From Carex sylvatica (taxonomy: Eukaryota; Streptophyta; Magnoliopsida; Poales; Cyperaceae), in the NCBI GenBank assembly GCA_964058845.1, contig CAXKVR010000503.1, positions 1 through 22,050 of the forward strand: 22,050 nt of DNA. Direction: 5' to 3'. Shown here in pieces: positions 1-8,679 of this stretch (position 1 is its first letter; the number at the start of each line of letters is the position of its first letter). The translations under genes were made by a program, and so were the position numbers. The notes beneath the pieces are model-generated. The model was given only the letters and a program-made list of their open reading frames with translations, made no database searches and was not told where the DNA came from.

Positions 1-432
1 AAAAAAAAGGAAATATGTATGCATTTAAAGCAGAATAAATTAGCAATCAGATTTAATTATATATGAGGAGGTGTTGTTTAGAAAATCAATATATATACGA
101 AAATACTTTATAAATTTATTTTTGAATTAATAAATCAAAGAGAGGGAAAGAAGATTCATAAAAGTGATTGTATTCGTGATCTTTGTTATGTTATTCTCAT
201 AATTTTGTCAAAAATTAACAGAGAGAAGTACAAAAATAATGCAGGTGTCCGGCAACAATAATCTTGAAGTGCAGGGATAAAAAAATAACTATTTTTTAAG
301 CATTTCAATGCATATAGTCAACGCTTTCCTAGAACAGATTCTGGACAGTAAGTAGCAAGATAATATAAGATAGCAACATGTGATATGACATATGAGCGCA
401 ATACTGATTTAAGCATACAAAACAATTAACAA
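1..432. other. AT-rich intergenic sequence upstream of the lectin gene
   Basis: No coding region, RNA gene or convincing repeat is visible. The stretch is AT-rich, with poly-A and poly-T runs. E-box-like CATGTG and CATATG hexamers lie near 378-395 and could be distal promoter sites of the downstream lectin gene, but such hexamers are frequent by chance. Confidence 0.5.
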
Positions 433-513
433 AATTACGTAATTAGCCCCGCACTTCCTATGAATAAATAACCCTCCAAGCCGAGAAGCAAGCCAACACA
501 ACATAGTATCTAC

Positions 514-546
<33 letters not shown>

Positions 547-551
547 TCACT
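433..551 (+). promoter_or_regulatory. Probable core promoter and 5'UTR of the lectin gene
   Basis: A perfect 12-bp palindrome with an ACGT core, AATTACGTAATT (433-444), is a candidate bZIP site. It sits just upstream of a TATA-like gaataaataa (462-471). A start about 30 bases later would fall in the C/A-rich stretch near 495-505 and give a 5'UTR of about 50 bases. A second TATA-like run, catatatata (513-522), lies too close to the ATG to be the main box unless the 5'UTR is nearly absent. The order ACGT site, TATA box, C/A-rich start is typical of strongly expressed plant genes. No transcript evidence is available. Confidence 0.5.
522..546. repeat. (AG)n microsatellite in the lectin 5'UTR
   Basis: An uninterrupted run of about 12 AG units ends five bases before the lectin ATG. 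GA runs are common in plant 5'UTRs and core promoters, can bind GAGA-binding (BBR/BPC) proteins, and vary in length between individuals. Confidence 0.9.
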
Positions 552-1448
552 ATGGCAGCTCGTTTCTTTAGCACTTTTCTCATCCTTTCAGCCACTTTCT
601 CCCTTCTCACTCATTCTCTTTCTTCTAACCTCCTATTCCCTCGCGAATTTATCTGTGGAGATCAAAAGATGACCAATGGGAGCTGCGTTTTAGCCATGCA
701 AACGGACTGTAACCTGGTCTTATATGACAATGGCGAGCCGATTTGGGCATCTGGGACCTACGGAGCAGGGCAAAACTGCTTCCTTGCCTTGCGGTATAAT
801 GGCAACCTAGTCATCTACAGTGGCAAAAAGGCTTTGTGGCCTAGCAACATCGAACAGACGAATGAAGACAACAACGTTCTGGTGATGCAACGAGATTGGA
901 AATGCAATGTGGTGCTCTATGGCCGTGCGCTTTGGAGCACTGGAAATGGCCATGCGCTCTGGAGCACTGCAAGAAACCGTGTTGAGACTGCCAATGCCCC
1001 TTCCTCCCTTCTCACACATTCTCTTGGTTCTAACATCCTACGCCCTGGCGATTTACTCTATGAAGACCAAGAGATCAACGAAGGGAGCTGCAGTTTAGCT
1101 ATGCGAAAGGACTGTAACTTGGTCTTATATGACAGTGGCGTGCCGATTTGGACGTCTGGGACCTACGGAGCAGGGGAAAACTGCTACCTTTCCATGCAGT
1201 ATAATGGCAACCTAGTCCTCTACAGTCGCAAAAAGGCTCTGTGGTCCAGTAACACCCAACAACCCGATGAAGGCAACTACTCTCTGGTGTTGCAACGAGA
1301 TTGGGATTGCAATGTCGTGCTCTATGGCCGTGCGCTCTGGAGCACTCAAAAAAACCCTGTCGGCACAGCCAATCTCACAATCTCTAGCAACTCAACTGTG
1401 CCGATTGTGATCGCAGGTGATAAGATTTCAATGGTTACTGGTCCTTAG
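552..1448 (+). CDS. Two-domain GNA-type mannose-binding lectin, secretory precursor
   Basis: Single exon, 298 residues, TAG stop. Residues 1 to about 25 form a signal peptide (hydrophobic FSTFLILSATFSLL), so the product enters the secretory pathway and is probably vacuolar or extracellular. Two GNA (B-lectin) domains follow, about 26-130 and 161-265. The canonical mannose site QxDxNxVxY is exact only at Q50-Y58. The equivalent site in domain 2 starts with Arg (R185-Y193), the middle sites have Asn for Asp (81-89, 216-224), and the third sites carry two extra residues (QRDWKCNVVLY at 113, QRDWDCNVVLY at 248). Cys pairs 53/76 and 188/211 match the family disulfide. The tail (266-298), with N-glycosylation sequons at 274 and 280, resembles the removable C-terminal propeptide of these lectins. 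Residues 17-23 (SLLTHSL) recur at 152-158, so the repeat is an internal tandem duplication. Expected role: storage or defence sugar binding. The fold call is secure; sugar specificity is inferred. A possible polyadenylation signal, AATAAG, lies at 1491. Confidence 0.93.
   Translation: MAARFFSTFLILSATFSLLTHSLSSNLLFPREFICGDQKMTNGSCVLAMQTDCNLVLYDNGEPIWASGTYGAGQNCFLALRYNGNLVIYSGKKALWPSNIEQTNEDNNVLVMQRDWKCNVVLYGRALWSTGNGHALWSTARNRVETANAPSSLLTHSLGSNILRPGDLLYEDQEINEGSCSLAMRKDCNLVLYDSGVPIWTSGTYGAGENCYLSMQYNGNLVLYSRKKALWSSNTQQPDEGNYSLVLQRDWDCNVVLYGRALWSTQKNPVGTANLTISSNSTVPIVIAGDKISMVTGP
597..1340 (+). repeat. Internal tandem duplication within the lectin gene (405-bp offset)
   Basis: The motif cccttctcac at 601-610 recurs at 1006-1015. 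The two lectin domains then align throughout at an offset of 405 bp (135 codons), for example GTYGAG at residues 68 and 203. The second copy begins inside what was signal-peptide sequence. At the junction a 27-bp local duplication (tgcgctttggagcactg at 927, tgcgctctggagcactg at 954) repeats the ALWST motif, possibly marking the joining point. Confidence 0.85.
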
Positions 1449-3021
1449 AAGTAATGTTGGTGAGCATGTGACTCTCTGGCAAGCGAGACGAATAAGTTGT
1501 ATTAAGCAACTAACACTGTTGTTTGTGTTTTGTTTCCTTTGAACAATGCTTATATATGTATTGTAGTTAGGGCATTTTTGTTATGTTAAATTAAATTAGT
1601 CGCAGTGAACGATCTCACATTTGTCTCAATAGTATGAACTATAATAAGCTACGAAAATCGGTAGGTTGGCCATCAAATCCAAATACAATGAAATGGTGGA
1701 AATCGGTTGAATTGAATCGGAAACTTGGATTTTAAAAAAAAAAAATGTTTTGTACACAAAAATTCAAGGTTTTAAAATAGTGTTATTGTGAAAGGTTATA
1801 AAAAAAACAGTTATCACCACAGCGTAGTTATACCAAAAGATATCCTATATAGCGTTTTTTTAAATAATATTATATAATTCTACTAATTATCAACATTATC
1901 TAAAATCTCTTAGATCAATAAGTAACACTAAATTAATTAAGAAATAATAATAGTCATATTGAACCAGTGCAAAACTCAAATTTTTATTCAAAATATCTCT
2001 GATAATATCATAAACTATTTATTTTTTTATTCAAAATTACCTAAGTATCGTGTCATAAATTATTTATATTTTTTATTTGAAAGCAAAAGCAATCTAGACC
2101 TTAAAATAATTGACCCTTAAAAGAAATTTTCAATTTGGGCCTTGAAATAAAAACCTATGTAGCATAGCGTGCGCTATTTGTTCTACACGCTACGCGCTAT
2201 AGCTGACCAATATTACGCACTTTCATCACATAGCAGTGTTTAAGTTCTGAAAAAGATATAGCGCGTTATTCAAAACACTGCAAAAAATAGAAAAAATTAT
2301 AAAGAATTAATTTGTCGTATAATTATGTTAAGACAAAGATACAAAAATAATCTGAGACATTAATGTTGAAATTAAGTTTTTTTCTTTTAATGCTCAATAA
2401 TTTAAAATTAATGTTAAATATATTTATATAAAAACAAAAAGAAATAATAAATCTTCCTATTACTTATTTATGATTTTAATTTATGAACCAAAACTATAGC
2501 AATTGGTACGTATTGAACCCTAAAAAGTTAAAAAAGATTTTCAAAATTTACTCAATTAATTTCTTGAAATTTGGTGAAAGAAAACACTACAAGTTTGAAA
2601 GAAGTGAATAAGAAATTAGAAGAAAGAACGCAGGAGATATGGTTGGGTACACAAATCTGGGGAGGATTAACACAGAAGCAGGCAACAAAGGGTGTACACT
2701 GGGTATTCTCTAGCAATCCCGGCTGTTTAATGGGACCCACTTAACAGCAACAAAAAAAGAGGAGGAATTCCTTTCTAGGTTATTCAAATAGCAGTGTTGG
2801 GCCGAAAAGAAGAGGCACTGACAAGTGACAACAAAGATATATAGGCCACTAAAAAAATTAAATTTTTAAAGGCGGGACCAGACAGAAACAGAATGGTCTA
2901 AGAAGGAAAAAAAAATAAAAAATCTGTTTATCAAAATCCAAATGGTCTATTCCAAGTTTAGGCCCGGTTCATTAAAACAAACATATGTACTCTAGTGACC
3001 AAGATTAAGCGGCCTAAGAAG
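1449..3021. other. Gene-free AT-rich intergenic sequence
   Basis: No coding region was recognised. The stretch contains the lectin 3' flank, a possible degenerate repeat with GCGCTATAGC-like motifs (described separately) and otherwise AT-rich sequence. A minus-strand open frame at 2552-2740 has no recognisable domain or gene context and was not called. Confidence 0.6.
1765..2285. repeat. Possible degenerate non-autonomous DNA transposon with GCGCTATAGC-like motifs
   Basis: Several variants of a TAGCGC/GCGCTA motif occur in both orientations (near 1830, 1852, 2165, 2195 and 2257), an unusual density for AT-rich surroundings. The left side contains ggttttaaaatagtgtt and the right side ends in ttcaaaacactgc, which could be weak inverted ends. 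Within the right part a perfect 9-bp inverted repeat, GCAGTGTTT/AAACACTGC (2233-2241 and 2273-2281), could form a hairpin. No target duplication was found, so the class is unknown. Confidence 0.3.
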
Positions 3022-3488
3022 GAAATCATCTCCTTCTTCTTCAAAAATGAAAAAGAAAAAACATAACAGAGAAGCAGAAATATCTGAAAAAAGTCATTGA
3101 CTGTTATAACGGTTTGAATGATAAAGAAATCATCTCCTTACTTCAAAAATGAGGAGCGACTAGAGTGATAATTCAAAAATACTCTAGTCGCTCCCAATTA
3201 AAATAAAGGTTTGAATTATCACTTTAGTCGCTTCTAATTAAGGGCTCTTTATCATTATCACTCTAGTCGCTCCCAATTAACAGTCAAACCGTTATCACTC
3301 TTTATCATTCTTTATCAAAAATACTCTAGTCGCTCCCAATTAAAATAAAGGGCTCTTTATCATTATCATTAAGGGCTCATTTGATAAAAAGTTATAACAG
3401 TTTGACTGTTATAACGGTTTGAATGATAAAGAAATCATCTCCTTACTTCAAAAATGAAAAAGAAAAAACATAACAGAGAAGCAGAAAA
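3022..3488. repeat. Nested direct and inverted repeat block
   Basis: A 56-bp segment at 3097-3152 recurs without visible change at 3402-3457. A longer related unit at 3022-3080 recurs at 3431-3487. Between them the 20-mer actctagtcgctcccaatta occurs at 3181, 3260 and 3323, with a diverged copy at 3221 and one inverted partial copy at 3153. The motif ctctttatcattatca also recurs. Identical copies suggest recent local duplication and rearrangement. No coding sequence or transposon ends were recognised. Confidence 0.85.
3153..3194. repeat. Perfect 14-bp inverted repeat (hairpin)
   Basis: GGAGCGACTAGAGT (3153-3166) is matched by its exact complement ACTCTAGTCGCTCC (3181-3194) with a 14-base loop. 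One arm is the 20-mer repeated elsewhere in the block, so the hairpin arose by an inverted duplication of that unit. No flanking T-run or gene end suggests a terminator role. Confidence 0.8.
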
Positions 3489-3507
3489 AAAATATATTTT
3501 TGATCTT

Positions 3508-3523
3508 AACCGTTATAACGGTT
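3508..3523. promoter_or_regulatory. 16-bp perfect palindrome with MYB-type core (AACCGTTATAACGGTT)
   Basis: The palindrome contains two inverted AACGG/CCGTT cores of the type bound by plant R2R3 and three-repeat MYB proteins. Related halves (GTTATAACGG, GTTATAACAG, CTAACGGTTAG) recur between 3100 and 3605. No gene starts nearby, so regulatory function is doubtful; the motif may belong to the surrounding repeat. Confidence 0.35.
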
Positions 3524-3725
3524 CTTTGACTGTTACAACACCAAATTATCCAGATTTGACTGCCTGAAAAATCCTAACGGTTAGTGAACCATTGTAATGG
3601 TTGTCACAACTGTTGAATCTGGAAATTTAGAATGCCAAAATGATTTGCCGCGGTCTGGAAGAAAAGGGAAGACCATCATGGCAATTAAACTTCCCGATGG
3701 CCGTCTCCCCTCATTGGTAATTATC

Positions 3726-3852
3726 AACTGCGGCAAATTATACATAATTTGATATTATCTAGGCTTTTCAATTGGAGATCCCACTCTCAAAAATAAAAAA
3801 ATAAAAACTAACACACACTTCATCATTGCAGCATGTGTGCTTTGCCGCAGTT
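3726..3852. repeat. Inverted repeat with GCCGCAGTT ends, possible small MITE
   Basis: AACTGCGGCAAA (3726-3737) and its exact complement TTTGCCGCAGTT (3841-3852) flank about 100 AT-rich bases. A third, slightly different copy (TTTGCCGCGG) lies at 3644-3653. The perfect 12-bp ends suggest a short non-autonomous element or nested copies of one, but no target duplication was found. Confidence 0.4.
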
Positions 3853-4128
3853 TTAAAATGAATATGGATTGATGCATAGCTCTTGAAAATTAGTTTTAGA
3901 TTTAGTAATAAAAATAATATTATGTGTGTGAGAGATCACAGATTTAAAATTTAATAAAATTATTTTTTTAGATATTAAATAGTTAGATGGTTAATATCCA
4001 ATCTTCACTAAAAAGGAATATTATAGTTTTCAAAAGTGGAATTTAGTTGAAACAATTAAGTATACACTGTGCAAATCTGAGTGTATATTTTACAATACAT
4101 TTTCAATACTTGAATATATATTGTAAGG

Positions 4129-4801
4129 TAGTGGGCTGCTCTCGGACCGGGCTCGGGCGGACCGGGTTTACCCGGGGTCGGGCCACGGGTTTGGTCGGGT
4201 ACGGGTAGGTCGGGTAAACGGGTATCTCGGAGCGGGTATACTCGGGTATAATTTTCAAAAACTGTACCCGACCCGAGTTTTACCCGTGCCCGTGGTACCC
4301 GGCACGGGTAGGGCGGTCCGGGTATGGTACCCGGTCCGGGTCGGGTACCCGGTCCGGTCCGGTTTTTTTTTTTTTTTTTTTTTTTTTAGGCGGCAAATTC
4401 GAAATTTCAAAAAAATTTGAATTTTTTCGAATTTTTTTGAATTTTTTCTGAATTTTTTTGAATTTTTTTTTGAATTTTTTTGAATTTTTTTGAATTTTTC
4501 TGAATTTTTTTGAATTTTTTTGAATTTTTTAACGGGTACGGGTCGGGTACGGGTTCGGGTACGGGGTCGGGTACGGGTCAGGTCGGGTCGGGTCGGGGTC
4601 GGGTCAGGGTCCGGGTCGGACTTAAATCGGACCGGGTTTGGTCGGGTTTTGAACCAAAAAATCATACCCTACCCGTTTTTTACCCGTACCCGTCTACCCG
4701 TTTACCCGACCCATACCCGGGCTCGGGCACGGGTAACCCGGGTAACGGGCACGGGCGGGTACGGGTCGGGTCCGACCCGGGCGGGTAAAAGCAATACTCT
4801 A
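4129..4801. mobile_element. Non-autonomous hAT element (673 bp), deletion derivative of the neighbouring hAT
   Basis: The element is bounded by a perfect 8-bp target duplication, TTGTAAGG (4121-4128 and 4802-4809), the hallmark length for hAT insertion. The ends are TAGTGGGCTGCT on the left and, read inward from the right, TAGAGTATTGCT. GC-rich arms (4129-4362 and 4531-4801) consist of CGGGTA/CGGGTC-type hexamers and closely match the arms of the 4974-10334 element in order and orientation. Between them lie a T-run, a short aggcggcaaattcg segment shared with the long element's right arm, and a gaattttttt minisatellite (about 4420-4530). There is no transposase. The structure is that of a Ds-like internal deletion product. 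Confidence 0.9.
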
Positions 4802-4809
4802 TTGTAAGG

Positions 4810-4964
4810 TACGAAAAAACTTCGATGTTTAGAAATTAATTGCATAATCAGTCTGATTTAGTAGCAAGTGCACATATTTTCTATATGAGATCAAGCATAT
4901 GTGCTCGAAACTCAAATGGAATAAATTATTTTTTACAAAAGTTGAAATAAAGAGTTTTTGGTAG
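4810..4964. other. Host spacer between the two hAT elements
   Basis: AT-rich host sequence of about 155 bp with no gene. The family inserted twice within about 170 bp, consistent with local transposition or a preferred target region. Confidence 0.6.
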
Positions 4965-4973
4965 CTTGAGCGG

Positions 4974-5172
4974 TAGGGGTTTGCTGTCGGGTCGGGTACG
5001 GGCGGTCCGGGTATACCCGGGGTCGGGTACGGGTATGGGTCGGGTACGGGTATCTCGGGTCGGGTTTGCTCAGGTATTTTTTTCAAAACCCGTACCCTAC
5101 CCGAGTTATACCTGTGCCCGTGGTACCTGGCACGGGTAGGGCAGTCCGGGTATGGTACCCGGTCCGGTCCCG
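4974..5172. repeat. Left subterminal repeat arm of the hAT element
   Basis: Dense CGGGTA/CGGGTC hexamers in direct and inverted orientation fill about 200 bp next to the left terminus. In hAT elements, short subterminal repeats are the binding sites of the transposase BED finger. Open frames through such arms give Arg-Val/Thr-Arg dipeptide runs and are not genes. Confidence 0.8.
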
Positions 5173-5402
5173 TTTTTTTTTTTTTTTTTTCCAGTTTTTT
5201 TTTTCTGTTTTTTCTCTGGTTTTTTTTTCTGGTTTTTTTTTTCTATTTTTTTTTTCTGTTTTTTTTTTCGGTTTTTTTTTTCTTTTTTTTTTCTGTTTTT
5301 TTTTTCTGTTTTTTTTTCGGTTTTTTCTCTGTTTTTTTTTTCTGTTTTTTTTTTCTGTTTTTTTTCTGTTTTTTTTCTGTTTTTTTTTTACGGTATTTTT
5401 TT
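5173..5402. repeat. T-rich tract with TTTTTTTCTG-like minisatellite
   Basis: About 230 bp of T-runs interrupted by CTG, CGG or CTCTG at intervals of roughly 10-14 bases. The strand asymmetry is extreme: almost no A on the plus strand. The tract lies between the left arm and the 3' side of the transposase gene. Open frames across it encode only Phe-rich low-complexity peptides. Confidence 0.85.
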
Positions 5403-6014
5403 ACGGTGTTGTACGAATATTATTACGTGTTTATAATTCGACTTTTAAAATCAAAATAGTTCAATATCAAATAGTGTATATAAATAAATAAAATTTGTGA
5501 CTTATATATAAAAAATATTTATGCAAAAATTTGTATATTTATTCGGCTAAATACAAATGTATTTATTTATTTCTTTACACCAGTCATTTTATTTTATTTT
5601 CAAATTTTCATTCTAATTATATAGTTTCATAATTTATTTATATCTATAATATATTTTATAAACGTTCATTTTTTTTTAATAGGTTACATAAAATATAAAT
5701 CAAAAATATAATTAAATCTTTTACTTTACAAGAATAAAATAAAAATAAAATTTTTCTTAAATCAATTACTTTAAAAATAATTATGAATTATTTTAAAATA
5801 ATAGATTAAAAAATAAAAGTTACCCTCCTCCTTAATTCCGGGCTTGGAACCAGCAATGTAAAATAACATAGGCAGAATTCTAACTTTTTTTTTGTTAGTA
5901 ATTCTTCTTTAAAATAAATAACTTAAAAACTAATTGAAATGTTTAGAAATTTATAATTTAAAAAATAACCATAAAGATTAAAAGAGGTTAGAAATTTATA
6001 CCGACACTACCTAT
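5403..6014. other. AT-rich 3' region of the hAT element
   Basis: Very AT-rich sequence between the T-rich tract and the transposase stop codon. It should contain the minus-strand 3'UTR and polyadenylation region, but no single signal stands out. No other gene was seen. Confidence 0.5.
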
Positions 6015-8569
6015 TTAGTAGTTTGGATTCATATACCATTGTTCGCTCTCTTCGGCACCGTCAGAATCCGAATTAGCCTCACGTCGCGCCTCGGTACCGC
6101 TTTCTTCAGTGTCGGCTTCAGATGATGATGGTTGTTGAGGCACATGTTGCGTACGCTCTTCAGCAGCAATCCAATCCTTCAAGCACACAAGTCTCTCAAA
6201 AACATGTGCACCCAACTTACTTCGTTTATCGGAGAGGATCCTGTTCGCCGAACTGAAACAACTTTCAGAAGGGACGGTTGATATGGGCACAACAAATACG
6301 TCGCGGGCCATCATCGCCAGCGTTGGCAAGGAACTTTGATGCCTCCTCCACCATGCCATCACATCAAGTCCTTGTTCACTTTCGTTGATCATCGATATAT
6401 AGCCCAATAACTCGTTTGTGGATGTGTGCGGTTGGCTCTCCGACTGAAAATCTGCTAATAATCCACCACTGCTAGTGCTCCTAGAAGTAGAACTATTAAA
6501 CAATTAAAAAAATTAGTGGACAAATAATGTAGATATTATAAATAATAAAGATTGAAAACACATGTATATTTATATTCATACCTAGGGGCGGGACGGGACG
6601 AAGCTGGGTTTCAGTTGTCACTCATTCTTGAGTGGTATATGTTAAACATCTCATCGAACTTCGAATTCACGTAAGCCTCCACCCCGGTTGAGTCTAAATG
6701 TAAATTCTGTTTGTACCTCTCAACTACTTTGATCGTGTAAAACTTCTTGTATGCCGAGTGGAAGCAGTTTGCGATAATGGCTAGGAGAGGTACATCTTCC
6801 CAATATTTTAGAAATTTTTGTTTCATGGCATCTACAATTGGCGTGAGAGATGCATCATAGATTTCAGATTGTTCTAATTCGCAATACACCTTGGAGATTT
6901 CATAGAGATGTCTCAGCAACTCAAACAACGTCGGTGAGTACGAGCATGATAGTTGAATGGTTGCAGTAAAAAAGATTCTTAGGAATTTTCTAAGCCTTTG
7001 CAGTTTATCCCATTCTTTGTCAATGAGTTCGAATTACAATGCCTCGGGGTTGGAGCTTCTCAAAAACTCACCTATGACAGCTTTGTAGGGAAGGCATCGG
7101 TTCAACAACCTATATGTTTAGTTCCAACGGGTATCTATATCCCAAGGTACCTTCAACTTGCTCAATCTATAGGTGATGCATAATGCAGCAAACTGTTGTT
7201 TTCTTTCTTGGTTTGAAACAATGTGGTTGAGGGCATTCTTAAATTTAATTATCAATAGTTTTACGGCTTCTGTTTTTAGACCCGCCTTCACGACGAGGTT
7301 AAGAACGTGGCAAGCACACTTTTGGTGAAACATTTCATCATTCATGATCGGGTTTAGTGACCGTTTAAAAATCTCAATGGAAGCAATGTTGTTGCTAGCA
7401 TTATCGAAGGATATGGAAAAAACCTTGTTACCTAAATTCCTCTTAAGGTTATACTCTTCTAAAACCTCAATAATGGATTTGAAAATTACAGTTGCAGTGT
7501 GGGGGGAATCCAAAACTCGAAAACTTAATATTCTTTTTTGTAATACCCAATGATCATCTATCCAATGGCCGGTAATACAAGAGTACCCAAGGCCATGTTT
7601 ACCGGCAGTCCATATATCGGAGGTAATTGACACCTTATTGTTTTGGTATGCAAATAGAGCTTTAAGGTCGTTTTTGGTCGAGGTAAACTGATTTTTTATT
7701 TCACTAACCATCTTTCTATGATGGATCCTCTTGTACATTGGTTGACCTAACCCCCGAATGCATAACCGGGCAAAACTCGTGCAACCACCCATACTTATTG
7801 GTTGTTCTTTATAGGTAATGTACCAGGCCATTTCACTAAGCATTTTTTATTCATCGAATTTTGGATTTGTTCTGGTACCATCCGCGTTTATAAGGGTTTG
7901 GATTTGTCTCGGTTCAGGATTTTCAGATGGAACCTCACCCTTTCTTTCGTGCATATCGGCATGTCTCTTAAAAGTACTCATACCACCAGTTTGTTTATAC
8001 TCAAAAGTTTTTCGGCAAGTTTTTACCTTACATTGTCCAAAAGTCATAATTTTGTTGCTCCCTCTGGTAATATTGTAAAATTTTGCCCACGGTTGATTGT
8101 ATTCGGGGGGAGGTCTTTTAGTCTTATTTCCTGCTGGTTCTTGCGGCGGATCACTTGTCGAAGGAGGGACAACTTCTTCTTGAATTTCAGGTTCACCTGT
8201 CGAAGGTGTACCTCCTACAGGAGCAGTGTCAGTGAATTGACTCGATGCTACAGAAGAAGAGCCAATGCCTCCATATGTATACTGTGGTGTCGGTTGAAGT
8301 GTTTCTTGTGGAATGTATACATTTGGATCGTTTGAAGTATAATACGGTGCATTCATTTGTGAGGGTTGTTGATAATTCAAATCTAGCATTTGGTCCCTTC
8401 TTTGATAATTTGGTGGATAATTTTGTGGATAATTAGGTGGATAATTAGGTGATGCAATTTGGGAGGAACTTTGTGGATAATTTGGTGGATAATTTGGTAT
8501 TGACGGGCCAAAAATATCGGCCGACAGTCTCGCGATGTCCTCTTGCACGGAATCACGATGAGATGACAT
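6015..8569 (-). pseudogene. hAT transposase, defective by four in-frame stops
   Basis: Read on the minus strand from ATG at 8569. Two coding exons, 8569-6582 and 6492-6015, are joined by an 89-base GT-AG intron (6581-6493, phase 2), for about 820 codons. The Asn-Tyr-Pro-rich N-terminus (codons 25-55) precedes a BED-type zinc finger (C180, C185, H203, H207). The RNase H-like core shows TSDIWT with D318 and SFDNAS with D389, plus the hAT-typical DTRWN. The C-terminal dimerisation domain (about 6150-6395) has LDVMAWW, PISTVPSESCFS and RSKLG motifs. Stops interrupt the frame at 7847-7849 (TAA), 7118-7120 (TAA), 7034-7036 (TAA) and 6611-6613 (TGA), yet the frame never shifts. This enzyme class cuts and pastes DNA in the nucleus; this copy should yield only an N-terminal fragment with the zinc finger (240 residues). 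A functional copy elsewhere in the genome is likely. Confidence 0.93.
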
Positions 8570-8679
8570 TTATTAAACCTATTCAAAATAATAAATGTAA
8601 ATTACTTGACATATTAAAAACATATGTAACCTTTTTATTTCACCTATTCAAAATAATTCTAACATACATTGAAAATTAA

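Noticed and set aside
807..1098. Small open frames overlapping the lectin in other frames
   Set aside because: Shadows of the GNA domain coding sequence.
4255..4807. Overlapping open frames on both strands in the GC-rich arms of the short hAT element
   Set aside because: They translate to dipeptide-like Arg/Thr/Val/Gly and Lys/Asn/Phe runs from hexamer and T-rich repeats, with no domain; they are products of repeat composition.
5066..5491. Phe-rich open frames that could look like a membrane protein
   Set aside because: The frames run through the T-rich minisatellite; hydrophobicity is due to TTT codons only.
7802..8436. Plus-strand open frames opposite the transposase N-terminus
   Set aside because: They are antisense shadows of the BED-finger and NYPP-rich region, with no recognisable domain.
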